NCBI RefSeq assembly: GCF_014646015.1
Contig: NZ_BMMQ01000002.1
Location: 124,277-188,276, forward strand
Direction of reading: 5' to 3'
DNA: 64,000 nucleotides
DNA from: Microbacterium nanhaiense
GTDB taxonomy: Bacteria > Actinomycetota > Actinomycetes > Actinomycetales > Microbacteriaceae
Shown: piece after piece, positions 46,986 to 55,164 of the stretch
Layout of the letters: every line of letters starts with the position of its first letter
Position numbering within the stretch: the first letter of the stretch is position 1
Made by a program: the position numbers and the translations under genes
Notes under the pieces: model-generated
The model's input: the letters and a program-made list of their open reading frames with translations, nothing else
The model's database searches: none
What the model was told of the DNA's origin: nothing

Positions 46986-48353
46986 ATGCCTAGAGTCCTC
47001 ACCGAAGGAACTCCGTGGAAGGTCATCGTCACCTTCGCCCTTCCACTCCTCATCGGTAATGTCGTCCAGCAGCTGTATCAGTTCGCTGACGCCGTCGTGG
47101 TCGGCCGACAACTTGGCGTGACGAGCCTGGCCTCTGTCGGCGCGACCACTAGCCTGATCTTCTTGTTGATCGGGTTTGCGTGGGGGCTCACCAGCGGCTT
47201 CGCTATCCCCACAGCGCAAGCGTTCGGTGCCGGAGATGCCCGAGGAGTGCGTCGATCTGTCACGTCCGGTGCATGGTTGACGGCCGGCACCAGCGCCGTG
47301 CTGACCGGGGCTGGGGTGCTCCTCGCTGAGCCGGCGCTGCACGCGCTACGGACCCCGCCTGAGCTGATTGAACAGTCCGCCGAATTTGCGCGGATGAGCT
47401 TCTTGGGAATCACGGCGCTGATGTTCTTCAACTTCCTCGCCGCAATCATCCGGGCGATCGGAGACTCCCGCACACCGCTCGTCTTCCTGATCATCTCGTG
47501 CGGGCTCAACGTTGCGCTCGTCATTGTCTTCGTGGGGCCATTCGGGTGGGGTGTGACCGGAGCGGCACTGGCGACGGTTACGGCACAAGCAACCTCGGTC
47601 GGGCTGTGCCTGGTGCATATCCGCAGGCGAATCCCCGTACTGGTACCTCAGCGAGAGGACTGGAAGGTCACACGGTCCGAACTCGCCCACCATCTGCGCC
47701 TCGGCCTGCCATTCGGCTTCCAGACCTCCATCATCGCGATCGGGTCGCTCGCCGTCCAGATCCGGTTGAACGAACTCGGCCCCGACGCCGTCGCCGCGTA
47801 CACGACAGCGGCACGCGTCGACGGGCTTGCCGTTGCACTGTTGCAATCGATCGGTCTGTCCGTGTCGATGTTCGTCGCCCAAAACCTCGGCGCACGTCGA
47901 TCCGACCGCATCCTCCAGGGTGTCAATCACGGGCTCGTGGTCGCGACAATCGCCTCGGTGATCATCGGGGTCACGATCATCATGAGCGGCGGGTGGCTCG
48001 TGCAGATGTTCGTCGGTGACTCGGCTCCCGAAGTCGTGACGCTCGCCAGTCAGCTGTTGCAGGTCTACGCTTCCCTCTACACGATTCTCGGCGTGCTCTT
48101 CGTTGTCAGAGGGGCGCTCCAGGGGCTGGGGAAGACCAGCATCCCCTTCTTCTCAGGAATAGCAGAACTCGTGATGCGGGTCCTCACCGCAATCGTGCTC
48201 GGCGGCGCTTTCGGATTCGCAGGCGTCATCTGGGGAACACCGTTGGCATGGACCGGCGCAGTACTCATCCTCGTACCTGCATACCTCAAAGCTCGAAAAT
48301 CTCTGATGCTCCGAGCCACATCGGAAACCCCACTCGTCCCGCTGAAGGCCTGA
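46986..48353 (+). CDS. MATE-family multidrug efflux transporter
   Basis: 455 residues, 12 transmembrane helices in two similar halves. Typical MATE segments are TEGTPWKVIVTFALPLLIGNVVQQLYQFADAVVVGRQLG and the repeat GLPFGFQTSIIAIGSLAVQI in the second half. Exports drugs or metabolites using Na+ or H+; substrate not readable. Codon use is visibly less G/C-biased than in the core genes, suggesting transfer. No ribosome-binding site before the ATG. Confidence 0.92.
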   Translation: MPRVLTEGTPWKVIVTFALPLLIGNVVQQLYQFADAVVVGRQLGVTSLASVGATTSLIFLLIGFAWGLTSGFAIPTAQAFGAGDARGVRRSVTSGAWLTAGTSAVLTGAGVLLAEPALHALRTPPELIEQSAEFARMSFLGITALMFFNFLAAIIRAIGDSRTPLVFLIISCGLNVALVIVFVGPFGWGVTGAALATVTAQATSVGLCLVHIRRRIPVLVPQREDWKVTRSELAHHLRLGLPFGFQTSIIAIGSLAVQIRLNELGPDAVAAYTTAARVDGLAVALLQSIGLSVSMFVAQNLGARRSDRILQGVNHGLVVATIASVIIGVTIIMSGGWLVQMFVGDSAPEVVTLASQLLQVYASLYTILGVLFVVRGALQGLGKTSIPFFSGIAELVMRVLTAIVLGGAFGFAGVIWGTPLAWTGAVLILVPAYLKARKSLMLRATSETPLVPLKA

Positions 48354-48451
48354 CGGGTGGGGCGGGTGCACAAAAGCTCCGCCAGTTCGAGCACTCTCGC
48401 GCGACCGATCACGGGTATTGAGCACAGAATGAATGAGGAAAGGATAAAGAA

Positions 48452-49033
48452 ATGACGACTGAGATCGAGAAGTACCACGCCGGGGAGCCGTTCCGCTTCC
48501 TGGATCCGGAGATCGCGGCGATGAAGGAAAACGCCTTGAGGCTGTGCCGACGCTTCAACGAGATCGAGTCCTCTGACCTGGTGGCACAGCAAGGGGTGAT
48601 CAGCGAACTCTTCGGAAGCATGGGCCAGAACGTGTACATGCAGCCCCCATTCAATTGCGACGTGGGAAGCAACATCCACGTAGGAGAAGAATTCCTGACC
48701 AACTACAACGTCATGATTCTTGACGTCGGACCAGTCAAAATCGGCGACAACTGCATGATCGGCCCCAACACCGTCATCTCCACGGTCAACCACCCATTGG
48801 ATCCCGCCGAACGCCGAAAGAAGCTCTCCATCGTCTCACCCGTCACAATCGGGGACGACGTATGGATCGGAGCCAACTGCACGATCCTCCCCGGCGTAAC
48901 GATCGGCAACAACGTCGTCGTCGCCGCTGGCGCGGTAGTGACCAAGGACGTCCCGAGTGACTGCATCGTCGCAGGCGTTCCCGCACGCGTAATTAGACAG
49001 CAGGAGATTGAGTCTGACGAAGAGTCTCTGTAG
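48452..49033 (+). CDS. Maltose/galactoside O-acetyltransferase family (hexapeptide repeat)
   Basis: 193 residues. An N-terminal Maa-type helical segment (about 5-60) precedes left-handed beta-helix hexapeptide repeats ([56 protein letters not shown]). [15 protein letters not shown] has the catalytic His. It acetylates a sugar hydroxyl from acetyl-CoA. AGGAAAGGATAAAGAA precedes the ATG. Lower G/C codon use than the core genes. Confidence 0.9.
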   Translation: MTTEIEKYHAGEPFRFLDPEIAAMKENALRLCRRFNEIESSDLVAQQGVISELFGSMGQNVYMQPPFNCDVGSNIHVGEEFLTNYNVMILDVGPVKIGDNCMIGPNTVISTVNHPLDPAERRKKLSIVSPVTIGDDVWIGANCTILPGVTIGNNVVVAAGAVVTKDVPSDCIVAGVPARVIRQQEIESDEESL

Positions 49034-49172
49034 ACAGATGGCTTCAAGAAGTACGATTTGCGCCGCGTGCGCCAGTAATCTCCACTGCATCAAGGCATGG
49101 ACGTGCTGCGCGGCATCGCGTATTGGGTTGCTCTCAGCTGGTTGGGCGGTTCGCTCACTCAGAGGTTAGTTT

Positions 49173-49205
49173 GTGCCGGAACTCGGTGGAGTTCCGCTTC
49201 AACGT
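49173..49205. repeat. 33-bp repeat, copy 1 (next to AlkD-like copy A)
   Basis: 31 of 33 bases match the copy at 49987-50019, in the same orientation. It contains the hairpin CGGAACTC-GGTG-GAGTTCCG. It lies 13 bp beyond the stop of the AlkD-like gene, so it could act as its terminator. Confidence 0.7.
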
Positions 49206-49218
49206 TTAGTTGCCCGGT

Positions 49219-49818
49219 TCATTGATCGCGCCGTGCTGCATGCTTGCGGTAGATCTTGACGGCGGCGGCGACGCGAGGGTGCGGGTCGTCAGCAAGCAGG
49301 TCTGCAATGACAAGTCCACGCGCGACGTCGCCATCTGTCCCTTTCTTGATGAACCATAATGGTGCGGTGATCGCAGACCGTCGTCGAAGTGGGTCGTCGG
49401 ATCGTGCAAGGTCTTCGAGGACCCTAAACTCGATCACGTCGCTTAGGATCGGCCACCCGATTACCCGGGGTGCTGCTCGATCAACCATGTCCCATGTCGT
49501 GATGGCGTCGTGGTGGTCGAGATAGATTGCAGCGAGGTCCTCACGCTCCTCGGTGGAAAGACGCCGACGGGCGCGAAAATCGAGGATGCAGAATGCGGCA
49601 AGGCGCGGCTCATACGCAGGATGGATGAAAAGTCTTTCGAGTTCTGCTGAGGGGATGTCGGTGGCAAGCTTCGCTGTCGCGAACAAGGTGCCCATCCGGA
49701 CACCGATGACCGATTCATTAGTTGCGACTCGGGTTCGAATCCGCTCGGTCTCACGTGGGTCCGACGCGTTCTGTAGTGCCGTGACGAGCTCGTCAGCAGT
49801 ACTCAGACGCCTTCCCAT
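49219..49818 (-). CDS. AlkD-like HEAT-repeat protein, copy A
   Basis: 199 residues, helical. VIGVRMGTLF and TTWDMVDRAAPRVIGWPI...RSDDPLRRRSAI match the DNA alkylation repair (AlkD) HEAT family, including the Asp of WDxVD that in AlkD contacts the lesion. The family's C-terminal WxLRE segment is missing: the protein ends at AVKIYRKHAARR. About 163 of 199 residues are identical to copy B (54015-54614). It may therefore be a non-catalytic relative. Leaderless promoter in front. Confidence 0.7.
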   Translation of the reverse strand: MGRRLSTADELVTALQNASDPRETERIRTRVATNESVIGVRMGTLFATAKLATDIPSAELERLFIHPAYEPRLAAFCILDFRARRRLSTEEREDLAAIYLDHHDAITTWDMVDRAAPRVIGWPILSDVIEFRVLEDLARSDDPLRRRSAITAPLWFIKKGTDGDVARGLVIADLLADDPHPRVAAAVKIYRKHAARRDQ

Positions 49819-49824
49819 GGCAGG

Positions 49825-49830
49825 ATTTTA
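49825..49830 (-). promoter_or_regulatory. -10 box of AlkD-like copy A (leaderless)
   Basis: On the minus strand TAAAAT ends 6 bp before ATG 49818. The surrounding sequence CCTTGCTA...CC(T/G)GCCATG is shared with copy B. Confidence 0.45.
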
Positions 49831-50158
49831 GCAAGGGCTTCAGGGCTGCGTCTTTAGCCCAGCGCGAGCAGCGGGGCAGCGTTAGATCCTTCATGGCGAT
49901 CCTAGGTGGCGTTGCACATTCGACAGATACTTCGACCGGTCGGAGCGATGGGCACGCCCGCCCGTCCCGCCCGCTAACGTTGTTCCGTGCCGGAACGTGG
50001 TGGAGTTCCGCTTCAACGTGTGATAACCGAACGGATCCACGCGTCTGCGATTCTGGAGGATCCGGCTCCCTTTCCGATGCTGCGTGAGCTCTCGGACGGA
50101 TCCCCGATGCTACCCGCGATAGGGGCAATGAGGATATCCCCGTGCAGCAGGCACGTGC
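49831..50158. other. Intergenic region between AlkD-like copy A and the TetR gene
   Basis: About 330 bp without a convincing gene. It holds the second 33-bp repeat (49987-50019), and around it a wider hairpin: ACGTTG / CAACGT outside, CGGAAC / GTTCCG inside. A GTGC-AGCAG-GCAC hairpin lies just after the TetR stop. Otherwise nothing recognised. Confidence 0.5.
49987..50019. repeat. 33-bp repeat, copy 2
   Basis: Two mismatches to copy 1 at 49173-49205, same orientation, 814 bp apart; the two flank AlkD-like copy A. Confidence 0.7.
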
Positions 50159-50731
50159 TCATTCGTCGGGCAGCAGTCCGGAGACGAGGGCGTCGATGAC
50201 GTCATCGCTCGAGAGATCCGGGGCGATCGGGGTGGTGAGCAGATCGAAGAGCAGGCCGTCGATCGCGTAGTGGAAGAGCGCGATCTCGGTGCGTCCGCCG
50301 GGCAGTCCCATCGACTGGTTGAAGGTGATGTCCGCTTCGAAGTTCGTGCGAAGCCACGGCGTGAGGATGGCGGAGAGGTCGGGCCGTCGTGCGGAATCGA
50401 GTCGCAGTTCGAAGAGGGCGCGAGCGACGTCGGGCTCGGCGGTAAGGCGTCGCACGATGTCGCGCATGTAGTCGGCGAACAGGGCGCGCCCGCGCGGTTG
50501 TTCGGCGCGCCTGGCAAGATCCTCCGGCGTGGGGGCGAGGCGACTCCCGATTCGCTCGAACAGGCCCGCGAGGAGAGCCTCCCTGCTCCGGAAGTAGTTC
50601 GTGGTGGTCCCGGTGGGGACGCCCGCTTCCTGGTCGATGGCGCGGTGGGTCAAACCGCGGGATCCTTCACGGGCAAGCACGGCGATGCCCGCGTCCGCGA
50701 GCGCACTTCTGCGCCCCTCGTTTCTGGCCAT
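50159..50731 (-). CDS. TetR-family transcriptional regulator
   Basis: 190 residues. HTH at about 10-55: ALADAGIAVLAREGSRGLTHRAIDQEAGVPTGTTTNYFRSREAL, ending in the typical TetR contact helix. The rest is an all-helical ligand and dimer domain. Divergent from the DHFR-fold gene; 72 bp between the start codons hold two similar palindromes, so it probably represses both itself and the reductase gene. Confidence 0.92.
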   Translation of the reverse strand: MARNEGRRSALADAGIAVLAREGSRGLTHRAIDQEAGVPTGTTTNYFRSREALLAGLFERIGSRLAPTPEDLARRAEQPRGRALFADYMRDIVRRLTAEPDVARALFELRLDSARRPDLSAILTPWLRTNFEADITFNQSMGLPGGRTEIALFHYAIDGLLFDLLTTPIAPDLSSDDVIDALVSGLLPDE

Positions 50732-50737
50732 GAGAAA

Positions 50738-50743
50738 AGGCTA
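50738..50743 (-). promoter_or_regulatory. -10 box of the TetR gene (leaderless)
   Basis: On the minus strand TAGCCT ends 6 bp before ATG 50731; the -35 position falls inside the first operator. Confidence 0.4.
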
Positions 50744-50750
50744 GCGCAAC

Positions 50751-50792
50751 CACTACAGGTGATGTAGTCTCTCAACCACTACAAATGCAGTG
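50751..50792. promoter_or_regulatory. Twin operators between the TetR and DHFR-fold genes
   Basis: Site 1: CACTACA-GGTGA-TGTAGT (50751-50768). Site 2: CACTACA-AA-TGCAGTG (50777-50792, one mismatch between arms). Both begin ACCACTACA, 26 bp apart. They cover the TetR -35 region and the region just upstream of the DHFR-fold ribosome-binding site. Confidence 0.65.
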
Positions 50793-50803
50793 ATTGGAGA
50801 GCG

Positions 50804-51379
50804 ATGCGAGAACTGACCTACTACGTCGCCGTCAGCCTGGACGGATACATCGCCGGCCCTAATGGTGAGTTCGACACCTTCCTCGCCACAGGCGATCACA
50901 TGGGGCCGATTTGGTCTCGATACCGCGGCACCGCTCCCACGCAACTGGCCGAGGCAGCAGGGCTCTCGGTCGCCGATGGGCCGTTCGACACGGTGCTCAT
51001 GGGGCGAAACACCTATGCCGTTGGTCTCCCGCACCTGCCTGACCCGTACCAGCATCTTCGACAGTTGGTCTTCACGAGCACGCCGGCGCATCGGCCGGAG
51101 GGAAGCGACGCCGTCGAGTTCACCTCGGCTGACCCAGTAGCGACGGTTCGTGCTCTCAAGCGAGAAGAGGGGCGGGGAATCTGGTTGTGCGGCGGCGGTG
51201 CACTCGCGGGCACGCTCATCGACGAGATCGATCGGCTGGCACTGAAAATCAACCCGGTCGTGCTGGGAGGCGGCATCTCCCTGTTCGGGCCTGCCGAGTA
51301 CTCTCCGACGGCATGGAAGCCAACCGGCACGCAGGCGTTCGAATCGGGCGTGATTCTCGCCGAGTATGCGCGAGTGTGA
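50804..51379 (+). CDS. Dihydrofolate reductase-fold (RibD C-terminal-like) protein
   Basis: 191 residues. TYYVAVSLDGYIAGPNGEFDTF at the N-terminus, TVLMGRNTY, and IWLCGGGALAGTLIDEIDRLAL are those of the YyaP/RibD_C branch of the DHFR superfamily, NAD(P)H-dependent. Substrate unknown; it is not the housekeeping FolA. GGAGAG precedes the ATG. Under likely TetR control, and upstream of an ABC exporter. Confidence 0.9.
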   Translation: MRELTYYVAVSLDGYIAGPNGEFDTFLATGDHMGPIWSRYRGTAPTQLAEAAGLSVADGPFDTVLMGRNTYAVGLPHLPDPYQHLRQLVFTSTPAHRPEGSDAVEFTSADPVATVRALKREEGRGIWLCGGGALAGTLIDEIDRLALKINPVVLGGGISLFGPAEYSPTAWKPTGTQAFESGVILAEYARV

Positions 51380-51453
51380 GTGCAATAGCCGAGGGAGGGC
51401 CGCACTCGTTGGGGAAGCTCCTGTCGCCCCGGCATCAGCCAAGGAGAGAAGGT

Positions 51454-52209
51454 ATGAGTATGACGCCCTCGCCAGCAGTGCAATTGTCCGGTCTGAGTAA
51501 GCACTTTGGCGATCGCGTCGCCGTAGACACCATCGACCTGTGCGTGCCGGCGGGCATGTTCTTCGGACTTGTCGGGCCGAACGGTGCGGGGAAGTCGACG
51601 CTTTTGGCGATGATCGCTGGGCTCCTTGCCCCTGACACGGGGTGCGTGGAGATCGCAGGATTCGATACTCGGCAGCGTCGCGAGCAGGCATTGGAGGTCA
51701 TGGGGATCATGCTGGATGGCTTCTCGTTACCCGAGCGACTGACCGGGAGTGAGCTCCTCGAGTACACCGCCCGGTTGCGCGGAGTCGGCGGCGCGTCGCG
51801 CGAGCGCGCTAGGGACCTGCTCGAGATCCTTGAGCTCGACAGGGCGCGGTCGACGCTGATCGTCGATTACTCGACGGGCATGCGCAAGAAGATTGGGCTG
51901 GCGGTTGCGATGATGCACCGGCCTCGCGTACTGGTGCTCGATGAGCCGTTCGAGGCCATCGATCCGGCGTCTGCCTGGGCAATAGAAACGCTGCTCGGCC
52001 AGTACGTCGACGGCGGAGGGACGGTGTTGCTGTCCAGCCACATCATGGACGTGATCGAGCGCACTTGCGAGCGGGTCGCCGTGATGAACGACGGTCGTAT
52101 CCTCGCAGAGGGCACGATCGACGAGGTGTCTGCCGGAGGTACGCTCGCGGAGACGTTCATGCGTCTCATCGGCGTTCCTCCACAACGCGACATCGCGTGG
52201 TTGCGATGA
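51454..52209 (+). CDS. ABC exporter ATP-binding protein
   Basis: 251 residues. Walker A GPNGAGKS with Lys47, Walker B VLVLDEPFEAID and switch His in SSHIMD. The signature is YSTGMRKKIGLA where LSGGQ is usual, a variant common in ABC-2 type exporters. An AAGGAG ribosome-binding site lies 7 bp upstream. Its stop overlaps the permease start (ATGA). Confidence 0.93.
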   Translation: MSMTPSPAVQLSGLSKHFGDRVAVDTIDLCVPAGMFFGLVGPNGAGKSTLLAMIAGLLAPDTGCVEIAGFDTRQRREQALEVMGIMLDGFSLPERLTGSELLEYTARLRGVGGASRERARDLLEILELDRARSTLIVDYSTGMRKKIGLAVAMMHRPRVLVLDEPFEAIDPASAWAIETLLGQYVDGGGTVLLSSHIMDVIERTCERVAVMNDGRILAEGTIDEVSAGGTLAETFMRLIGVPPQRDIAWLR

Positions 52210-53840
52210 GGCACCGCATCGACTTCATGTCGTTGCGCTGGCGGGTCATCCGCCGCGGCCCGAACGACGAGCGGATCTTCGGCCTGATCGCGGGACTCAT
52301 CGCGGCAGCTGGCGTCATCGCCGTGGCAGCTCTCGTCCGCGCGGGAGACCTCGATCCAGGCTGGCTTGCGGTCGCCCTCTCAGCGTTCGGAATGACGTGG
52401 CTACTCGGGCCGGTCCTGCTGCCGGGACTTGCTCCAATCCTGGATCCGCAGTGGTTCCGCACGCTCCCGCGAGCGCCGAGGTGCATCGCCAGGGAGATGT
52501 CGGCCAGCGAGGCGATGAGCGTGGGAACCGTGATCACGACAGCTGCGCTGCTCAGCCTCGTCGTGGTCGCCGCGCCAGACGGGCCCGCGGCTATTACGCT
52601 CGCGTTCCTGGCGGTGGGAGCACAGCTGTTCCTCCTGCTGTGGCTGGGGCGATGCACGTCCGCATTGGTTGCTCGTCTGCTCCGCTCGGCCTGGGGCATT
52701 CGGATAGCGGTCGTCCAGATGTCCGCGCTGTTGGCGCTCTCGTTCGCCGGGTGGGTTCCGCTGTTCGCGCTCGTCCTGCCTCAGCTTGGTGACGGAGATG
52801 TCACGATGCAGACCCCCTCGACCACTGCCGTGGTGCCGGAACCGGTCGTGACGACCCTGCTCACCCTTCCTACGGGCTGGGGTCTCGCCGCGGTGAACGC
52901 GGCAATGTCAGGGGAGACACCGTCAGCGATTGCCGCTCCGCTTGTCGGCGCCGTGGCCTGTGCGCTGCTGCTGCGGAGAGCCTGGATCGAACTCACGGCA
53001 CACACGTTGCGCCAGCCGCCCCAGACGGCGCGCTCGGGGATCGCCGTGCGTGAGCGACGTCGCGTTTGTGTTGTATGGCCGACTAACGAAATCGGGGCCG
53101 TCATTGCGCGCGAGGTCAAGACCTGGTTCCGTGACCCGCATCGCCGCCTAGGCCTCGGGCATGCGTGGCTCACACCCGTCCTCATGGTGGTCCTGGTGGC
53201 TCCCGGCGCCTGGGTGTGGGCGCTCCCGTTCGTCGGCGTCGTGGCGGCGGCGATCGCGGCAATGGCCGCCGTGAACACGTATGCCCTCGACGGCACGGCG
53301 CTATGGCAGGTCCTCACGACACCCCGCGCCGTGCGCGCCGACGTGATCGGGCGACAGATCGCGTGGATGCTGCTGTTCGGCGCACCCGTCATCGCCGGCA
53401 CGGTCGTCCTCAGTCTCGCCAGCAGGTCCCAGTTCAGCGCCCTCGCGCTGGGCATGACCCTCGCGGCAACCGGTGGCGGGTGCGCCGCCGCACCTCTGCT
53501 CAGCGCACTGATGCCGGCCATTGGAGCAGACGCCCGAAACCGCGTCGCGACTTCAGACAACGCCGGAAATCCGGCCGGAGCGCAGTGGACGATCTTCACT
53601 GCGGTTGCCATCGCAGCCGTCGTTCCGCTCATTCCCGCCGGCATCACAGCCACTACGCCATCCTCGCTCTCGCATTTGGCGTTCGGTGCGATCGTCGGAT
53701 TGCTCATGCTCGTGCTCCTGCTGCCCGTGACCTGTGCATATATCGAACGAAGGGGCCCAGCGCTGGTCTCGGCGATGCGTTCCGGGGCCCTTGCACGTCA
53801 GAGCCCGGGTCGGCGCCGTGCGCCCGCAGGGCCGCGGTGA
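52206..53840 (+). CDS. ABC exporter permease (about 12 transmembrane helices)
   Basis: 544 residues. Two blocks of about six helices (about 25-215 and 245-525) linked by a charged loop. No signal peptide or periplasmic domain. With the ATPase it forms an ABC-2-like exporter; size and arrangement recall bacteriocin or antibiotic immunity transporters, but no named subfamily is recognised. C-terminus is basic. Confidence 0.85.
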   Translation: MRHRIDFMSLRWRVIRRGPNDERIFGLIAGLIAAAGVIAVAALVRAGDLDPGWLAVALSAFGMTWLLGPVLLPGLAPILDPQWFRTLPRAPRCIAREMSASEAMSVGTVITTAALLSLVVVAAPDGPAAITLAFLAVGAQLFLLLWLGRCTSALVARLLRSAWGIRIAVVQMSALLALSFAGWVPLFALVLPQLGDGDVTMQTPSTTAVVPEPVVTTLLTLPTGWGLAAVNAAMSGETPSAIAAPLVGAVACALLLRRAWIELTAHTLRQPPQTARSGIAVRERRRVCVVWPTNEIGAVIAREVKTWFRDPHRRLGLGHAWLTPVLMVVLVAPGAWVWALPFVGVVAAAIAAMAAVNTYALDGTALWQVLTTPRAVRADVIGRQIAWMLLFGAPVIAGTVVLSLASRSQFSALALGMTLAATGGGCAAAPLLSALMPAIGADARNRVATSDNAGNPAGAQWTIFTAVAIAAVVPLIPAGITATTPSSLSHLAFGAIVGLLMLVLLLPVTCAYIERRGPALVSAMRSGALARQSPGRRRAPAGPR

Positions 53841-54014
53841 CCCATCCAGCTGGGACGTGTCTTCGCTGAAGAGCGGGGTCTGCTGTCGTGCGGGCGTGGA
53901 GGCAGCTGCGACGAGCTCCGCTCTGATCCCGGTCCATCGTGAGGCGATCGAGTCGACCTGCGCCGCGATGGTCGGGAGCGCGCTGGAGTTCCGGCTCGGC
54001 GCGTCGTGGCGGGA
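53841..54014. other. Short gap between the permease and AlkD-like copy B
   Basis: No gene recognised. It includes CTGGAGTTCCG (53979-53989), a short echo of the 33-bp repeat arm seen beside copy A. Confidence 0.4.
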
Positions 54015-54614
54015 TCATTGACCGCGTCGCGCGGCGTGCTTGCGATAGATCTTGACCGCGGAGGCGACTCGAGGATGGTCGTCGCCAGCAAGCAGGTCCG
54101 CGATGACAAGGCCACGCGCGACGTCGGCATCCGAACCTTTCTTGATGAACCATAGCGGTGCCGTAATGGCAGAGCGTCGTCGAAGAGGGTCGTCGGATCG
54201 CGCGCGTCCTTCGAGGACCGCGAAATCGATCAGTTCGATGAGGATAGGCCATCCGATTACTCGGGGTGCAGCTCGATCGACCATGTCCCATGTCGTGATG
54301 GCGTCGTGGTGGTCAAGATAGGTCGTGGCGAGTTCCTCACGCTCCTTGTCGGAGAGTCTCCGACGCGCGCGGAAATCGAGGATGCAGAAGGCGGCGAGGC
54401 GCGGCTCATAGGCCGGATGGGCGAAAAGCTCCTCGAGCTCCGCTGGCGGAATGTCGGCGGCAAGCTTCGCTATCTCGAACAGGGTCCCCATCCGCACGCC
54501 GATGACTGGCTCATCGGCTGCGACCCGGGCTCGGATCAGCTCGGTCTCACGTGGATCAGCCGCGTTCTGCAATGCGGCGACCAGTTCGCCTGCAGTTTTC
54601 AGGAGCCCGCTCAT
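54015..54614 (-). CDS. AlkD-like HEAT-repeat protein, copy B
   Basis: 199 residues, the same length as copy A and about 82% identical, with identical blocks around HPAYEPRLAAFCILDFRARRR and TTWDMVDRAAPRVIGWPIL. It also lacks the C-terminal WxLRE segment of AlkD. Because the two copies share the same unusual end, the shortened form is old and not a recent truncation. Same orientation as copy A, 4.2 kb apart. Leaderless promoter. Confidence 0.7.
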   Translation of the reverse strand: MSGLLKTAGELVAALQNAADPRETELIRARVAADEPVIGVRMGTLFEIAKLAADIPPAELEELFAHPAYEPRLAAFCILDFRARRRLSDKEREELATTYLDHHDAITTWDMVDRAAPRVIGWPILIELIDFAVLEGRARSDDPLRRRSAITAPLWFIKKGSDADVARGLVIADLLAGDDHPRVASAVKIYRKHAARRGQ

Positions 54615-54620
54615 GGCCGG

Positions 54621-54626
54621 ATCCTA
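54621..54626 (-). promoter_or_regulatory. -10 box of AlkD-like copy B (leaderless)
   Basis: On the minus strand TAGGAT ends 6 bp before ATG 54614. Confidence 0.45.
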
Positions 54627-54650
54627 GCAAGGGCGCCGCGGATGCCCTGA

Positions 54651-54677
54651 CCCCGCCGATCGTTATGATCGGCGGGG
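54651..54677 (-). terminator. Terminator after the VOC gene
   Basis: A perfect 11-bp stem (54651-54661 with 54667-54677), loop of 5. Confidence 0.75.
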
Positions 54678-54698
54678 CTCCGGCGTACGTGCGCGGAA

Positions 54699-55151
54699 TC
54701 AGGCAGCGACGTCCAGGATCCAGATGACGCCGAATCGGTCGGTGAGCATACCGAAGCCGGGGCTCCATGGTGATGCGGCGAGCGGTTCGATCACCGTTGC
54801 GCCGTCGATGAGGACGCCCCAGTGCTGCTGGATCTCATCGAGCGTCTCGCCGCGCACCGATACGAAGAATGGGCTGTCGGTGACGGTCACACCGTGCTCG
54901 CGAGTCGTCGCGCTTGCCTGGATTGCGGATCCGTCCGCCGCCCCGGGGATGTCGTACGCCATCACGTGGAACCCCGACGGGGAGACGAGCTGGCCGAAGA
55001 CGATCCCGTCGGCGCCGGGGGCGTGTTCGGGCATGCCAAAGTCGGCGTACGAGGACGCAGTGATCACGCCGCCGAAAACCTCTCGGTAGAACTCGAGGGC
55101 CGCGCGGGCTTCGCCGCGGAAGTTGAGGTGGGTCGTGGTGGTGATGCTCAT
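54699..55151 (-). CDS. VOC-family (glyoxalase/PhnB-like) protein
   Basis: 150 residues with HLNFRGEARAALEFYREVFGG, FHVMAYDIPGA, HWGVLIDGATVIEPLAASPWSPGFGMLTDRFGVIWILD, as in PhnB-like VOC proteins. Metal-binding residues are not clearly conserved. ATG 55151 has AGGAG upstream. Divergent from a WYL regulator that probably controls it. Confidence 0.87.
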   Translation of the reverse strand: MSITTTTHLNFRGEARAALEFYREVFGGVITASSYADFGMPEHAPGADGIVFGQLVSPSGFHVMAYDIPGAADGSAIQASATTREHGVTVTDSPFFVSVRGETLDEIQQHWGVLIDGATVIEPLAASPWSPGFGMLTDRFGVIWILDVAA

Positions 55152-55164
55152 TGATGCTCCTGGT

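Noticed and set aside
49728..49741. tRNA T-arm-like GGGTTCGAATCC
   Set aside because: Falls inside AlkD-like copy A coding sequence; no acceptor or D-arm around it, and copy B has a diverged version that encodes the same protein segment.
49971..50025. Integron attC-like folded site around the second 33-bp repeat
   Set aside because: The GTTRRRY/RYYYAAC core boxes are not present at the right ends and no integrase is nearby; a plain hairpin explains it.
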